Origin: Deltaproteobacteria bacterium
Lineage (GTDB): Bacteria > Desulfobacterota > Binatia > Binatales > Binataceae
NCBI GenBank assembly: GCA_021780225.1
Contig: JAJXZF010000039.1
Location: forward strand, 1-64,000
Direction: 5' to 3'
DNA length: 64,000 nt
The position numbers and the translations under genes are program-made. Of this stretch, positions 9,609 through 19,810 are shown piece by piece; within the stretch, counting starts at the first letter, position 1; each line of letters starts with the position of its first letter. A model generated the notes under the pieces. It was not told the DNA's origin. It searched no databases and worked only from the letters and a program-made list of their open reading frames with translations.

Positions 9609-12077
9609 GTGGCGGGGGCATATCCGGATATGGCAGAACGCGCCAAAAGCGAAAAACGGTTTGAGCCGGAAGAGGACCTGAGCAAGGTCGAACTTCCCGA
9701 GATTTTGCCGGTGTTGCCGCTGCGCGGCATCGTGATCTTTCCGAGCCAGATTCATCCGTTCCTCGTCTCCCGCGCATCCTCGCTCAAACTGATTGAGGAA
9801 TGCGGCAGCGCCTCGAGCATCATCGGTTTGACCGCGCAGAAAAATCCGGAAGAGGAAAATCCCGCGCCCGACGCGCTTTATCCGCGCGGCACGGCGGTGC
9901 GCGTGCTGAAGATGCTCAAGTATCCGGACGAAAGCGTGCGCGTGCTGGTGCAGGGGCTGGCGCGAATCGAAATCCGCGATATTGTCCAGCGCGAACCGTA
10001 TTTCACGGCGCATATCGAGCGGCTGGAGGAAATTTTCAAGCCCGAACGCGAGGCCGAAGCGCTGCAGGCCAATCTGGTCAGTCAATTTTCGAAATTCGTT
10101 TCGCTGGTGCCCTATCTGCCCGACGAATTGCAGGTGATGGCGATGCAGGTGCGCGACCCCGCGCGCCTGACCGACATGGTCGCTTCGTACCTGAAAATCG
10201 CGGTCGAGGAACTTCAGGATCTGCTCTCCACGCTCGAAGTTCGCGCCCGCCTCGAAAAACTGATCGTGATCCTGAGCCGCGAAATCGAGCTGCTCGAACT
10301 CGGCCACAAGATCCAGTCGCAGGTCCAATCCGAGCTGAACAAAAATCAGCGCGAGTATTATTTGCGCCAGCAGCTCAAGGCCATTCAGAAGGAGCTTGGC
10401 GAGGGCGACGCGCGCACCGCGGAAATCGAGGATCTGGAAAAGAAAATCGAAGCGGCCAAAATGTCCGAAGAGGCGCGCAAGGCCGCCGACAAGGAACTCG
10501 AGCGTTTGCGGATGATTCCGCCGGAATCGGCGGAGCATACCGTTGTCCGCACCTATCTCGACTGGCTGGTCAGCCTGCCGTGGAGCGTCTCGACCGAGGA
10601 CAATCTCGACATCCACAACGCGCGCAAGGTTCTGGACGAGGACCATTACGATCTCGAAAAAGTCAAAGAGCGCATCCTTGAATTTCTCGCGGTGCGCAAG
10701 CTGAAGCAGGACACCAAGGGTCCCATCCTGTGCTTCGTCGGACCTCCGGGCACCGGAAAAACCTCTCTCGGACGCTCGATCGCGCGGGCGCTCGGACGAA
10801 AATTCGTGCGGCTTTCGCTCGGCGGCATCCGCGACGAGGCCGAGATTCGCGGCCATCGCCGGACCTATATCGGCTCGCTGCCCGGACGCATAATTCAGGG
10901 ATTGCGCAACGCCGGTTCCAACAATCCGCTGTTCATTCTCGACGAAGTGGACAAGCTCGGCGCGGATTTCCGCGGCGACCCGGCGTCGGCGCTGCTCGAA
11001 GTGCTCGATCCCGAGCAGAACAACACCTTCGCCGATCATTATCTCGACGTGCCGTTCGATCTGTCGCGCGTCCTCTTTCTGACCACGGCCAACGTGCTCG
11101 ACACGATTCCGCCGGCCCTGCGCGATCGGATGGAGGTGCTTGAGCTGCCGGGCTACACCGAGGAGGAAAAGCTCAAAATCGTTCAGCGCTACCTGATTCC
11201 GCGCGAGCTTGGGGAAAACGGGCTTGGCGATCGCAAGATCGAATTCGCGACGGAGGCGGTGGCGGAGATTATCCGCAGCTACACGCGCGAAGCGGGACTG
11301 CGCAATCTTCAGCGCGAAATCGCGCGAATTTGCCGGAAAATCGCCCGCTCGGTCACCGAAGGCGAGGCGGCGCCCGAGACCATCGCGCCCGATATGCTCA
11401 AGAAGTACCTCGGACCGCCGAAGTTCTTCGCCGAAGTCGCCGAGCGCACCAACGAGCCCGGCGTGGCGACCGGACTGGCATGGACGCCCAACGGCGGCGA
11501 CATCATTTTTATCGAAAGCACGCGGATGACCGGCCAGAAGGGACTGACGCTGACCGGCTCGCTGGGCGACGTGATGAAAGAATCGGCGCAGGCCGCGCTT
11601 TCCTACATCCGTTCGCGGGCGGACCGGCTCGGCGTGGCGGCCGACTTCTTCGATAAATCCGACCTGCATATTCACGTCCCCGCCGGCGCGATTCCCAAGG
11701 ACGGTCCGTCGGCGGGCGTCACGATCGCGGCGTCGCTCGCTTCGCTCCTGACCGGTCGTCCGGCCCGCGCCGACGTGGCGATGACCGGCGAGATCACGCT
11801 GCGCGGCAAGGTGCTGCCGGTGGGCGGAATCAAGGAAAAGGTGCTGGCCGCGCGCCGCGCCGGAATTCATACCGTGATTCTGCCGCGCCGCAACGAGAGC
11901 GACCTCGAGGACATTCCGCCCGAGGTCCGCGCCGAGATGCAGACAATCTTCGTTGACACGGTGGACGAAGTGCTTGACCATGCGCTGCGCGCCGCGCCAG
12001 CCAGAGGCGACGGCGCGGTCGAGGTCGGGCGCGCCGCCGAAAAGCCGGCCGCCGCGGCCGCCGGACGGGCGGCGTAA
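9609..12077 (+). CDS. lon: ATP-dependent Lon protease
   Basis: [81 protein letters not shown] at 9630 is an alternative start. Confidence 0.98.
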   Translation: MAGAYPDMAERAKSEKRFEPEEDLSKVELPEILPVLPLRGIVIFPSQIHPFLVSRASSLKLIEECGSASSIIGLTAQKNPEEENPAPDALYPRGTAVRVLKMLKYPDESVRVLVQGLARIEIRDIVQREPYFTAHIERLEEIFKPEREAEALQANLVSQFSKFVSLVPYLPDELQVMAMQVRDPARLTDMVASYLKIAVEELQDLLSTLEVRARLEKLIVILSREIELLELGHKIQSQVQSELNKNQREYYLRQQLKAIQKELGEGDARTAEIEDLEKKIEAAKMSEEARKAADKELERLRMIPPESAEHTVVRTYLDWLVSLPWSVSTEDNLDIHNARKVLDEDHYDLEKVKERILEFLAVRKLKQDTKGPILCFVGPPGTGKTSLGRSIARALGRKFVRLSLGGIRDEAEIRGHRRTYIGSLPGRIIQGLRNAGSNNPLFILDEVDKLGADFRGDPASALLEVLDPEQNNTFADHYLDVPFDLSRVLFLTTANVLDTIPPALRDRMEVLELPGYTEEEKLKIVQRYLIPRELGENGLGDRKIEFATEAVAEIIRSYTREAGLRNLQREIARICRKIARSVTEGEAAPETIAPDMLKKYLGPPKFFAEVAERTNEPGVATGLAWTPNGGDIIFIESTRMTGQKGLTLTGSLGDVMKESAQAALSYIRSRADRLGVAADFFDKSDLHIHVPAGAIPKDGPSAGVTIAASLASLLTGRPARADVAMTGEITLRGKVLPVGGIKEKVLAARRAGIHTVILPRRNESDLEDIPPEVRAEMQTIFVDTVDEVLDHALRAAPARGDGAVEVGRAAEKPAAAAAGRAA

Positions 12078-12250
12078 ATTACGGATCTGGCCACGGAAAG
12101 CGGCCCTCGCTTGACCGGCGCCGCTCCGCTCCGTACATCAATGCCATCAATGGCGTGAGCTTGGCTCCGCGGTTCGCCGCATCGTCGATTTTGGATGGAT
12201 CCCGATTTATTGGCGCACGGCGCCAGCGCACCCGCGCGCTTTGACTTGAT

Positions 12251-13717
12251 ATGCGTATCGCGATCGTTGCGGCCGAAATCGGGCCGTGGGCAAAGGCCGG
12301 CGGACTCGCCGACGTAATCGGCGCGTTGCCGCGCGCGCTCGCCCGGCGCGGCGCCGAGGTGTGCGTGATTGCGCCGGCCTATCCCGCGCTGACAGCGGCG
12401 CTGGAAACGCATCCAATCGGAGATACCCGCTCCATCGAGATGGGCGGCGCCGGCGAATCGTATCGCGTACTCGGCGCCAGGACGCCCGCCGGTATTCCGC
12501 TTTACCTGATCGACCATCCGGGAATGTTCGGCCGGGCCGGGATTTACGACGAAAACGGCAAGGAATACAGCGACAACGTGCGCCGCTTCGTTTTTTTTGG
12601 ACGGGCGGCCGCGGCCGTGGCGGCCGACCTTGTCCGTCCGGACCTGATTCACGCGCACGATTGGCACGCCGCGGCGACGGTGCTCGCGATGCGCGCGGAG
12701 CCGGCGCTGCGCGATCGCATGAAATCCACGCTCGCCGTCTTCACGATCCACAACCTTGCTTTTCAGGGAATTTTCGAAAGCCACGATTTTCCGCTGCTGG
12801 GCGTCGATTGGCCGTGGTACAGCGTCGAGGTGCTGGAATTCTGGGGCCGCGTAAACCTGATGAAGGGCGCGATCGTGCTGGCCGACGGCGTAACGACCGT
12901 CAGCCCCACTTACGCATGGGAAATCGCGCACGATCCCGAGCTGGGCTTCGGTCTTGACGGCGTGCTGCGGGCCAAGCGCGACCATCTGATCGGCATTCTC
13001 AACGGCGCTGATTACGACGAATGGGATCCGGCGCGCGACCGTTTTATACCGAAGCCCTATTCGCCGCGCCGCCGCGCCAACAAAAAATTCTGCCTCGACG
13101 TGCTCCGCGACGATCTCGATCTGCCGCATCCCGCAAAAGCTGCCGCCGTGCCGATGATCGGGATGGTCACGCGGCTGACGCCGCAGAAAGGCGTCGATAT
13201 TCTGGCGGGCGCGCTCGACTCGCTCATGGCGCTCGAAATCCAATTGGTCATGCTGGCGAGCGGAGACCCGGCGCTGGAAAAGATTTTTCAGGCGGCCGTC
13301 GATCGCCATCCCGATCGGATGCGCTTGATCGCCGGATTCGACAACGCGCTCGCCCATCGGATTATGGCGGCGAGCAACATGTTCCTGATGCCTTCGCGGT
13401 TCGAGCCTTGCGGACTGACCCAGATGTACGCATTGCGGTACGGCGCCGCGCCGATCGTGCGCGCCACGGGCGGACTGCGGGATACGGTAAGCGAATTCAA
13501 TCCGCGCACGCGCGCCGGCAACGGCTTCCTGTTCGCCGACTACGACGCGGCCGCGCTGAGCGATGCGGTTGCGCGCGCGGTCGCGATTTTCCGCCATCCG
13601 GCGAAATGGCAGCTGCTGGTCGGCAATTGTTTCCGCAGCGACTATTCGTGGGATCGCGCCGCCGAACATTACCTGCGATTGTTCGAACAACTGCGCGCGG
13701 AGCGCGGCGCGGTATGA
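12251..13717 (+). CDS. glgA: Glycogen synthase (ADP-glucose)
   Basis: MRIAIVAAEIGPWAKAGGLADVIGALPRAL, HDWHAA, KPYSP, FEPCGLTQMYALRYG. Confidence 0.96.
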   Translation: MRIAIVAAEIGPWAKAGGLADVIGALPRALARRGAEVCVIAPAYPALTAALETHPIGDTRSIEMGGAGESYRVLGARTPAGIPLYLIDHPGMFGRAGIYDENGKEYSDNVRRFVFFGRAAAAVAADLVRPDLIHAHDWHAAATVLAMRAEPALRDRMKSTLAVFTIHNLAFQGIFESHDFPLLGVDWPWYSVEVLEFWGRVNLMKGAIVLADGVTTVSPTYAWEIAHDPELGFGLDGVLRAKRDHLIGILNGADYDEWDPARDRFIPKPYSPRRRANKKFCLDVLRDDLDLPHPAKAAAVPMIGMVTRLTPQKGVDILAGALDSLMALEIQLVMLASGDPALEKIFQAAVDRHPDRMRLIAGFDNALAHRIMAASNMFLMPSRFEPCGLTQMYALRYGAAPIVRATGGLRDTVSEFNPRTRAGNGFLFADYDAAALSDAVARAVAIFRHPAKWQLLVGNCFRSDYSWDRAAEHYLRLFEQLRAERGAV

Positions 13718-14388
13718 GCGCCGGCGCAGCGCCGGGAGCGCAAACCTACCATGTCTATGCCGACGGCTCGTGTCTTGGAAATCCCGGACCGGGCGGATGG
13801 GCCGCGGTGATTGTCAAGCCTGACGGAGCCTCGCGGACGATCTACGGCGGCGATCCCTCGACCACCAACAATCGGATGGAACTGACGGCCGCGATCGAAG
13901 GCCTGCGCGTGATACCGGCCGGCGCGCGCGTCGTCATGCGCAGCGACAGCCAGTATCTCGTCAAGACCATGACGCTCGGCTGGAAGCGCAACATGAACTC
14001 CGACTTGTGGCTCAAGCTGGACCATGAAGCCGGCGAGCGTAAAGTGCGTTTCGAATGGGTAGAAGGCCATGCCGGCGACCCGCTCAACGAACAGGCCGAC
14101 CGGCAGGCGCGCGCGGCTGCCGCGATCGCCGGCAAATCCGGGCGCGTGCACTACCACGGCTTGCCGATCGTCGCGGAAGAGCCGCCCGCACCCGCCGCCG
14201 CGGAATTCGGCGACGAGGACGCGACGGTGCGTGAATTGCGTCCGCTGCTGGCCGCGGGAGAAAGCGTGCGCAAATGCGCCGGATGCGGCCATGCATTCGT
14301 AGCCGCCGCGGATCGATCAGGCCGCTACTGCCCGCTCGCGCCGTGCCAGCTCAAAGCGCGGCGCCCGGCGCTTCATAGAAAAAAATAG
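13714..14388 (+). CDS. rnhA: Ribonuclease HI with C-terminal zinc-ribbon-like extension
   Basis: HVYADGSCLGNPGPGGWAAVI, NNRMELTAAIEGL, SDSQYLVKTM, WVEGHAGDPLNEQADRQA. C-terminal CAGCGHAFVAAADRSGRYCPLAPC. ATG overlaps the glgA stop (ATGA). Confidence 0.93.
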   Translation: MSAGAAPGAQTYHVYADGSCLGNPGPGGWAAVIVKPDGASRTIYGGDPSTTNNRMELTAAIEGLRVIPAGARVVMRSDSQYLVKTMTLGWKRNMNSDLWLKLDHEAGERKVRFEWVEGHAGDPLNEQADRQARAAAAIAGKSGRVHYHGLPIVAEEPPAPAAAEFGDEDATVRELRPLLAAGESVRKCAGCGHAFVAAADRSGRYCPLAPCQLKARRPALHRKK

Positions 14389-14411
14389 GCCGGCGCGAAA
14401 TCCGCGGGCGG

Positions 14412-15431
14412 TCAGGGTTTGTCCGATCTCGCCGGTGTCGCCGATACCGCCGCTGGCGCCATAGCGGCGGCCGCGGGTTTGGCCTCTTTCGCCGCATCCG
14501 GGCGCGCGTCGCCGCCGCCGTTCGGATGGCTAATCACGCTCATCGCGGTCGCGATCATGCCCGCCATATCAGCCATATTCGCGGGCAGGATAAGAGTGTT
14601 GGTCTCCTTGGCGAGATTTCCGAACTGAGCGATATAGTCGCTCGCGACGCGATATTGCACGGCTTCGAATCCGCCCGGACCCGCAATCGCCTCGGCGACG
14701 GCGCGGATTCCTTCCGCCGTGGCGGTGGCCACGGCGCGAATCGCGGCGGCCTTGCCCTCCGACTCCTTGATGAGCTGCTGCTTTTCGCCCTCGGCGCGAT
14801 TGATCACCGCTTCGCGCATGCCTTCGGATCGATTGATCGCGGCGGCGCGCTCGCCCTCGGATTGGAGCACGGCGGCGCGTTTTTCGCGCTCCGCCCGCAT
14901 CTGCTTTTCCATCGCTTCAAGAATATCGGCGGGCGGCCGGATGGTTTTGATTTCGTAGCGGAACACCTTTACGCCCCACGCTTCAGACGCCTTGTCGATT
15001 TCCGTGACGACGTTGGCGTTGATGTGCGCGCGTTCCTCGAAGGTGTGATCGAGTTCGATTTTGCCGATTTCGCTGCGCAGCGTCGTCTGCGCGAGTTGTT
15101 CGATCGCGAAGCGAAGGTTCGAGATGCCGTAGGTGGCGCGCTCGGCGTCGACGACCTTGTAGTAGAGGATGCCATCGACGTGAACCATCACGTTGTCTTT
15201 GGTGATGCAATCCTGCTCAGCGATGGTCGCGGCGACCTCGCGCAGATCGACCATCGCGCGCACCGTGTCGATAAAGGGCATAAGGATTTGCAGTCCGCCA
15301 TAGGCCACGCGCTCGAACCGTCCAAGGCGCTCGATAATCCACGCGCTCTGCTGATCGACCACGCGCACGCTGGTGAGCAAAATGTAGATGATCAAAATCG
15401 CCAGCAATCCGCCGATAACGAGTCCGGTCAT
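14412..15431 (-). CDS. SPFH/Band 7 family protein (stomatin/paraslipin-like)
   Basis: VDQQSAWIIERLGRFERVAYGGLQILMPFIDTV ... LRSEIGKIELDHTFEERAHIN; heptad-rich C-terminal region. Confidence 0.92.
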   Translation of the reverse strand: MTGLVIGGLLAILIIYILLTSVRVVDQQSAWIIERLGRFERVAYGGLQILMPFIDTVRAMVDLREVAATIAEQDCITKDNVMVHVDGILYYKVVDAERATYGISNLRFAIEQLAQTTLRSEIGKIELDHTFEERAHINANVVTEIDKASEAWGVKVFRYEIKTIRPPADILEAMEKQMRAEREKRAAVLQSEGERAAAINRSEGMREAVINRAEGEKQQLIKESEGKAAAIRAVATATAEGIRAVAEAIAGPGGFEAVQYRVASDYIAQFGNLAKETNTLILPANMADMAGMIATAMSVISHPNGGGDARPDAAKEAKPAAAAMAPAAVSATPARSDKP

Positions 15432-15450
15432 GGTTGTCTTCCCTATTCCT

Positions 15451-15885
15451 TCATTCAGGACGCAGCCACAGCGTCAAACCCTCGACGCGCTGCACGCGGC
15501 ATCGCTGCCCCTTGCGAATCACGGAGGCGCCGGCGTTCCGCGCCGTCCACATCGAACCGCGCATTTCCGCACGTCCGACGCCTTCGGCGGTCATGTCCGC
15601 GTCGGGCGTGGCCACCTCGCCAATCAGGTAATCCATATCGGCGGCCGGGCCGCGATTCGCGCGGAAATGCCCCAACAGCGGTTTGCGCAGCGCCAGCAGA
15701 ATAATCACGGTCAGCGCCGCGAAGAGGATCCATTGCGACCAGTGCGGCGGCGCCGATAGCAGCAGCGTCGCGATCGCGACAATAAAAGCGGCCAGGCCGG
15801 CGCAGAAGAGCGAAAAATCATGCGTGAAATGAAGTTCGATCGCGACACACGCGATTCCAAGGATAATCCACGCCCACCAGACCAT
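15451..15885 (-). CDS. NfeD-like membrane protein
   Basis: MVWWAWIILGIACVAIELHFTHDFSLFCAGLAAFIVAIATLLL and OB-fold-like C-terminus; adjacent to SPFH gene as usual. Confidence 0.85.
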   Translation of the reverse strand: MVWWAWIILGIACVAIELHFTHDFSLFCAGLAAFIVAIATLLLSAPPHWSQWILFAALTVIILLALRKPLLGHFRANRGPAADMDYLIGEVATPDADMTAEGVGRAEMRGSMWTARNAGASVIRKGQRCRVQRVEGLTLWLRPE

Positions 15886-15965
15886 CGCTTGACTCCTAAT
15901 CTCCCGCGTCCAACAAGGATCGTCGCGCATGGCGCGTCTGAGTGTCAATCAGGTGCGCGGCCGCG

Positions 15966-17084
15966 TCATAGCGTGCGTTTCAGATTCAATCCGGCGAGCA
16001 CCATCATGATCACGGTAAAGATGAACAGGAACCCAACGTCGCCGCTGATCGCGCCGAAGTCCGCGCCCTTGAAAAGGATCGATTTGAGGGCCGCCACGGC
16101 GTGAGTTTCCGGATTATAAGCCGCGAAGGCGCGCAGCCACGGCGGGAAGCTTTCAACCGGATAAACGGCGCCGCTCGGAAAGAAAAGAATTACGTTGAGA
16201 AACCCGGCGGATGCGCCAACGATGCGCGGATTGTCCGCACGCGCCAGCAACGCGAAGGTCATCGCGAGAATTCCCGTGGCGCCGAGAACGATGATTCCGC
16301 ACAGCATCAGGAAGGCGCGAAACCCGCCCACGATCGTCGCGCCGGTAATCAGCAGGCCCGCGACGAGCACGATGATCGCCGCCACGCTGGTGACCAGCAC
16401 GCTGCTGCCGAGCACGCCGCCGGCGACGTTCCATCGCGTCAGCGGCGTCACCAGGTAGCATTCGGTCAGGCCCATGAAGCGGTCCATCACCCAGTTGAAG
16501 ACCCCGGAAACCAGCGAGCCCATGAACAGCGCCATCACGATTACGCCGGGGATCAGCGAGCGATCGTAATCGACGGTGATGAAAAGATTGCTCGGGCGCA
16601 GCACGATTTCGTCGAGCTTGGGTTCGCGCGCGGTTACGAATCCGGCGCGGAGCGTCGCGACCGCCTGATTCAGCAGCGCTTCGATCGTCGCGGCGCTGAT
16701 CGTATCGACGTTGTCGCAGAACAATCCAATCTCGCCGATCCGGCCCTCATCGATGTTGTGGCTGAAATCGTGCGGGATCACGACAGCGGCCTTGTAACGT
16801 CCTTCGCGGACCTGCTCGATCGCCGTCGCCCGATCGCTTTCATAAGTGATAGTGACGGTTTTGGGACCGGCGGCGAGCGCCTGCAGCTTTTCCATCATCC
16901 GCACGGCCCACGGACCGCTGTCTTCGCTCACGATCACGACCGGCAGATGTTTCAGCACGCCCTGAAACGAATTTCCGAATATGACCAGATAGATCACGGG
17001 CAGCATCACGCTGGTCAACAACGTCATCGGATTGCGCGAGAGCTTGAGCAGATCGCGCCGCATGACCGCCCACGTCTTCAGCAT
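15966..17084 (-). CDS. ABC-2 type transporter permease
   Basis: MLKTWAVMRRDLLKLSRNPMTLLTSVMLPVIYLVIFGNSFQG plus multiple C-terminal hydrophobic segments; next to an ABC ATPase. Confidence 0.88.
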   Translation of the reverse strand: MLKTWAVMRRDLLKLSRNPMTLLTSVMLPVIYLVIFGNSFQGVLKHLPVVIVSEDSGPWAVRMMEKLQALAAGPKTVTITYESDRATAIEQVREGRYKAAVVIPHDFSHNIDEGRIGEIGLFCDNVDTISAATIEALLNQAVATLRAGFVTAREPKLDEIVLRPSNLFITVDYDRSLIPGVIVMALFMGSLVSGVFNWVMDRFMGLTECYLVTPLTRWNVAGGVLGSSVLVTSVAAIIVLVAGLLITGATIVGGFRAFLMLCGIIVLGATGILAMTFALLARADNPRIVGASAGFLNVILFFPSGAVYPVESFPPWLRAFAAYNPETHAVAALKSILFKGADFGAISGDVGFLFIFTVIMMVLAGLNLKRTL

Positions 17085-17106
17085 CCGCGGCTCCGCACCG
17101 GCTCGA

Positions 17107-18135
17107 TCATCGTCCCGGCGGACGCGGCATGCCCATCGACATGCTGAAAAAGCCGGGCTTGCGCGCGGTTTCATCGCGCAAACGCCGGCCGGTGAACTGG
17201 ATAAACACGTCCTCCAGGGACATCCGCTCAAGCCGAATCGACGCGACGTGCAGGCCGGCTTCGTCCAGCGCCGCGATCAGGCGCGGCATCACCCGCGCGC
17301 CGTCGTCGACGGTCACGACAATTTGTCCGGCCTGGTCGCGCGCGACCGCGAGCGCGTATGCCTGCGCTTTGACCAGGGCGACCGCCCGATCGCTGTCGCC
17401 CGTGACTTCGAGTTCGATCCGGTCGGATCCTTTGACCATGGTTTTCAGTTCGGCCGGCGATCCGAGCGCGATAATTTTACCGCCATCGACGATCGCGATG
17501 CGGTCGCACAGCGCTTCGGCTTCGTCCATGTAATGAGTGGTCAGCGAAATCGTGAGGCCGGTCTGGCCCCGGATTGCTTCGAGCAGGTCCCACACCGCGC
17601 GGCGGCTTTGCGGATCGAGGCCGATGGTCGGCTCGTCAAGGAATAAAACCTCGGGCGAATGAATCAAGCCGCGCGCGATTTCAAGCCGCCTTCGCATCCC
17701 GCCCGAGTAGGTCGCCACCAGATCGTCGGCGCGTTCGCTGAGACCGACCAGCCGCAGCAGCTCGCGCGCCCGCTGATGACGAATTCGGCGATGAATCCCG
17801 TAGAATTCGCCGTAGATATCGACGTTTTCCCATCCGGTCAGATCGAGGTCCGAAGTCAACGCTTGAGGTATGACGCCGATGCGTTCGCGCACGCGCTCGG
17901 GACGGCGCGTGACGTCGGCGCCGGCGACGGTCGCTTCGCCGGCGGTCGGCGTAATCAGCGTCGTGAGCATCCGGGTGAGCGTGGTTTTTCCCGCACCGTT
18001 GGGACCGAGCACGCCGAAGAGCTCGCCGCGGCGCACTTCAAAATTAACCGCGTCGACCGCGGTGAACGCGCCGAAGCGTTTAGTCAGTCCGCGCGCGGAT
18101 ATCGCCGGTCCGTTGGCTTCCATTATCTTTGACAA
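17107..18135 (-). CDS. DrrA-like ABC transporter ATP-binding protein
   Basis: LGPNGAGKTTLTRMLTTLI, YSGGMRRRLEIARGLIHSPEVLFLDEPTIGLDPQSRR; C-terminal DUF4162-like region. Confidence 0.95.
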   Translation of the reverse strand: MSKIMEANGPAISARGLTKRFGAFTAVDAVNFEVRRGELFGVLGPNGAGKTTLTRMLTTLITPTAGEATVAGADVTRRPERVRERIGVIPQALTSDLDLTGWENVDIYGEFYGIHRRIRHQRARELLRLVGLSERADDLVATYSGGMRRRLEIARGLIHSPEVLFLDEPTIGLDPQSRRAVWDLLEAIRGQTGLTISLTTHYMDEAEALCDRIAIVDGGKIIALGSPAELKTMVKGSDRIELEVTGDSDRAVALVKAQAYALAVARDQAGQIVVTVDDGARVMPRLIAALDEAGLHVASIRLERMSLEDVFIQFTGRRLRDETARKPGFFSMSMGMPRPPGR

Positions 18136-18964
18136 ACGCGACTTCGGCGGTCATTCCGGGCTTCAGTTCCCCGCCGGGATCGAGCACGCGCACTTTAACG
18201 TAAAAAGTACGGATATCCTGCCGGCCGCGTCGCACGTCGGTCTCGGTGGCGAACTGTCCCTCCTGCCCGATCGCCATCACGCGCCCGGCGTAAGTGATCG
18301 GCGGCCGCGTCGTCAGTTCGACCGTCGCCGGACTGCCGAGTTGAATCCATCCCAAGTCGGTCTCTTGCAGATCGACGCGCGCCCAGATGGTCGAAAGATC
18401 GTCGATCGTCAGAATCGGAACGCCGGGCGTGACCCATTCTCCGACTTCGAGGGCTTTGCTTACCACGATTCCGTTGATCGGCGAGCGTATCACCGTATCG
18501 GCGAGTTGATCGGCGTAATATTGAACGCTCGCGATATCGGCCGCGACCGCCGCGCGTTTTTGTTCGAGATCGGCCGCGGCGTCGTCGCGCTCCTTGGCGG
18601 AAATCACCTGATGGCGATACAAATTGCGATCGCGCTCCATCGTGAGCTCCGCCAGATGCGAATCGGCTTGTGCGCCGGCCAAATCGCCGCGCGCCTTGGC
18701 GAGTTGATTGCGAATATCGATATCTTCGACCCGGCAGACGATCTGGCCCGCGGCCACCCGATCGCCTTCGAGCAATTCGAGCATCGTGATGCGGCCGGCG
18801 ATGCGGCTGGTGAGGTTGACTTCGGGCGCTTCGATGACGCCGACGGTGTCGATTCGGTTGGGGTTTGGCGGCGGCCACAGATGACGCGCGCCGAAATAAT
18901 AGAAAAGCGCGATTCCGAGCGCCGCCGCCGCGAGAAAGATCAGGCGCCTGGCCAGGCGTTTCAT
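18080..18964 (-). CDS. HlyD-family periplasmic adaptor
   Basis: N-terminal TM anchor, VIEAPEVNLTSRIAGRITMLELLEGDRVAAGQIVCRVED, SPINGIVVSKALEVGEWVTPGVPILTIDDLSTIWARVDLQETD. Confidence 0.9.
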   Translation of the reverse strand: MKRLARRLIFLAAAALGIALFYYFGARHLWPPPNPNRIDTVGVIEAPEVNLTSRIAGRITMLELLEGDRVAAGQIVCRVEDIDIRNQLAKARGDLAGAQADSHLAELTMERDRNLYRHQVISAKERDDAAADLEQKRAAVAADIASVQYYADQLADTVIRSPINGIVVSKALEVGEWVTPGVPILTIDDLSTIWARVDLQETDLGWIQLGSPATVELTTRPPITYAGRVMAIGQEGQFATETDVRRGRQDIRTFYVKVRVLDPGGELKPGMTAEVAFVKDNGSQRTGDIRARTD

Positions 18965-18989
18965 CGCTCCGCCGCGATCCGCGTGCGCA

Positions 18990-19763
18990 TCACCAAAGAC
19001 CGGGAACCACCGCGTCGGTGGTCCGCGTGTACTCCGCGTATTCGTCGCCGAACAGCGCCGTCATTTCGGTCTCGTCTTCGCGGATGCGGCGGCGCAACAT
19101 GGCGATTCCCGCGATCGCCATTACGATTCCAGTGATCGGCGCGCCATACTCGAACGGCCATGCGAACAGCACCAGAAATTCTCCGGCGTAGATCGGATGG
19201 CGCAGGTAGCGATAAAACCCATGGCGCACAAGTTTGCGCGAATGCCCGCCGGGCGGCGCCGCCGAAAAAAATCCCAGTTGAATTCGAGCGCCAAGCGCCA
19301 GCCACAGTCCGATCAGCTCGATCAGCAACCCCAGTCCGGCGATCCATCGCGGCGCGTCGGCCGCATAAAGATAAGTCCTCTCGAACGGCGCCGCGGCGAA
19401 CAGCAGCAATACCGGCAATTCGCGCCTGACGCGGCTTTCAAAACGCGCCCGGTCGACGCCGAGCATCCAGTCTTCGCGAACCAGCAAATCAGCGACGCGA
19501 AAAGCGCCATACGCCGTCAGATAGAGCGTGACGTAAGGGTGGCTGGCGAAATAGTCGGTGATTCCCAAACCGAGGGCGACCGCGCCCAGGACCGCGGCAA
19601 GGAATATCGCCAATTCCGCGATTCTCACCGACAGGTCGCGCGGCACCGGCGCCGCGGGGGCCGCGGCGTCCGCGCTGGACGCAACCGCGTCGCCGGCGGG
19701 AATCTTCAGTTCGCCGGTCGGACGCGCGGAAGAGGCGGCGGATCTATCGCTCTCCATGAACAA
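18990..19763 (-). CDS. Isoprenylcysteine carboxyl methyltransferase (ICMT)-like membrane protein
   Basis: KLVRHGFYRYLRHPIYAGEFLVLFAWPFEYG ... DETEMTALFGDEYAEYTRTTDAVVP. Confidence 0.85.
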   Translation of the reverse strand: MFMESDRSAASSARPTGELKIPAGDAVASSADAAAPAAPVPRDLSVRIAELAIFLAAVLGAVALGLGITDYFASHPYVTLYLTAYGAFRVADLLVREDWMLGVDRARFESRVRRELPVLLLFAAAPFERTYLYAADAPRWIAGLGLLIELIGLWLALGARIQLGFFSAAPPGGHSRKLVRHGFYRYLRHPIYAGEFLVLFAWPFEYGAPITGIVMAIAGIAMLRRRIREDETEMTALFGDEYAEYTRTTDAVVPGLW

Positions 19764-19810
19764 AAATTTTCGCAGGATAACCCGCTGGATTCAAAGGCTT
19801 GCGGCGCCGG

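Noticed and set aside
9450-11981. 843-aa ORF antisense to lon
   Set aside because: Mirrors the lon codon pattern; His/Arg/Ala-rich with no recognisable motif. Typical high-GC antisense artefact.
11867-13690. 607-aa ORF antisense to glgA
   Set aside because: Antisense to a convincing glgA and lon C-terminus; no motif.
13021-13713. N-terminal part of ORF 13021..14388 as a fusion to RNase HI
   Set aside because: It is an out-of-frame reading of glgA; the real RNase HI start is the ATG at 13714.
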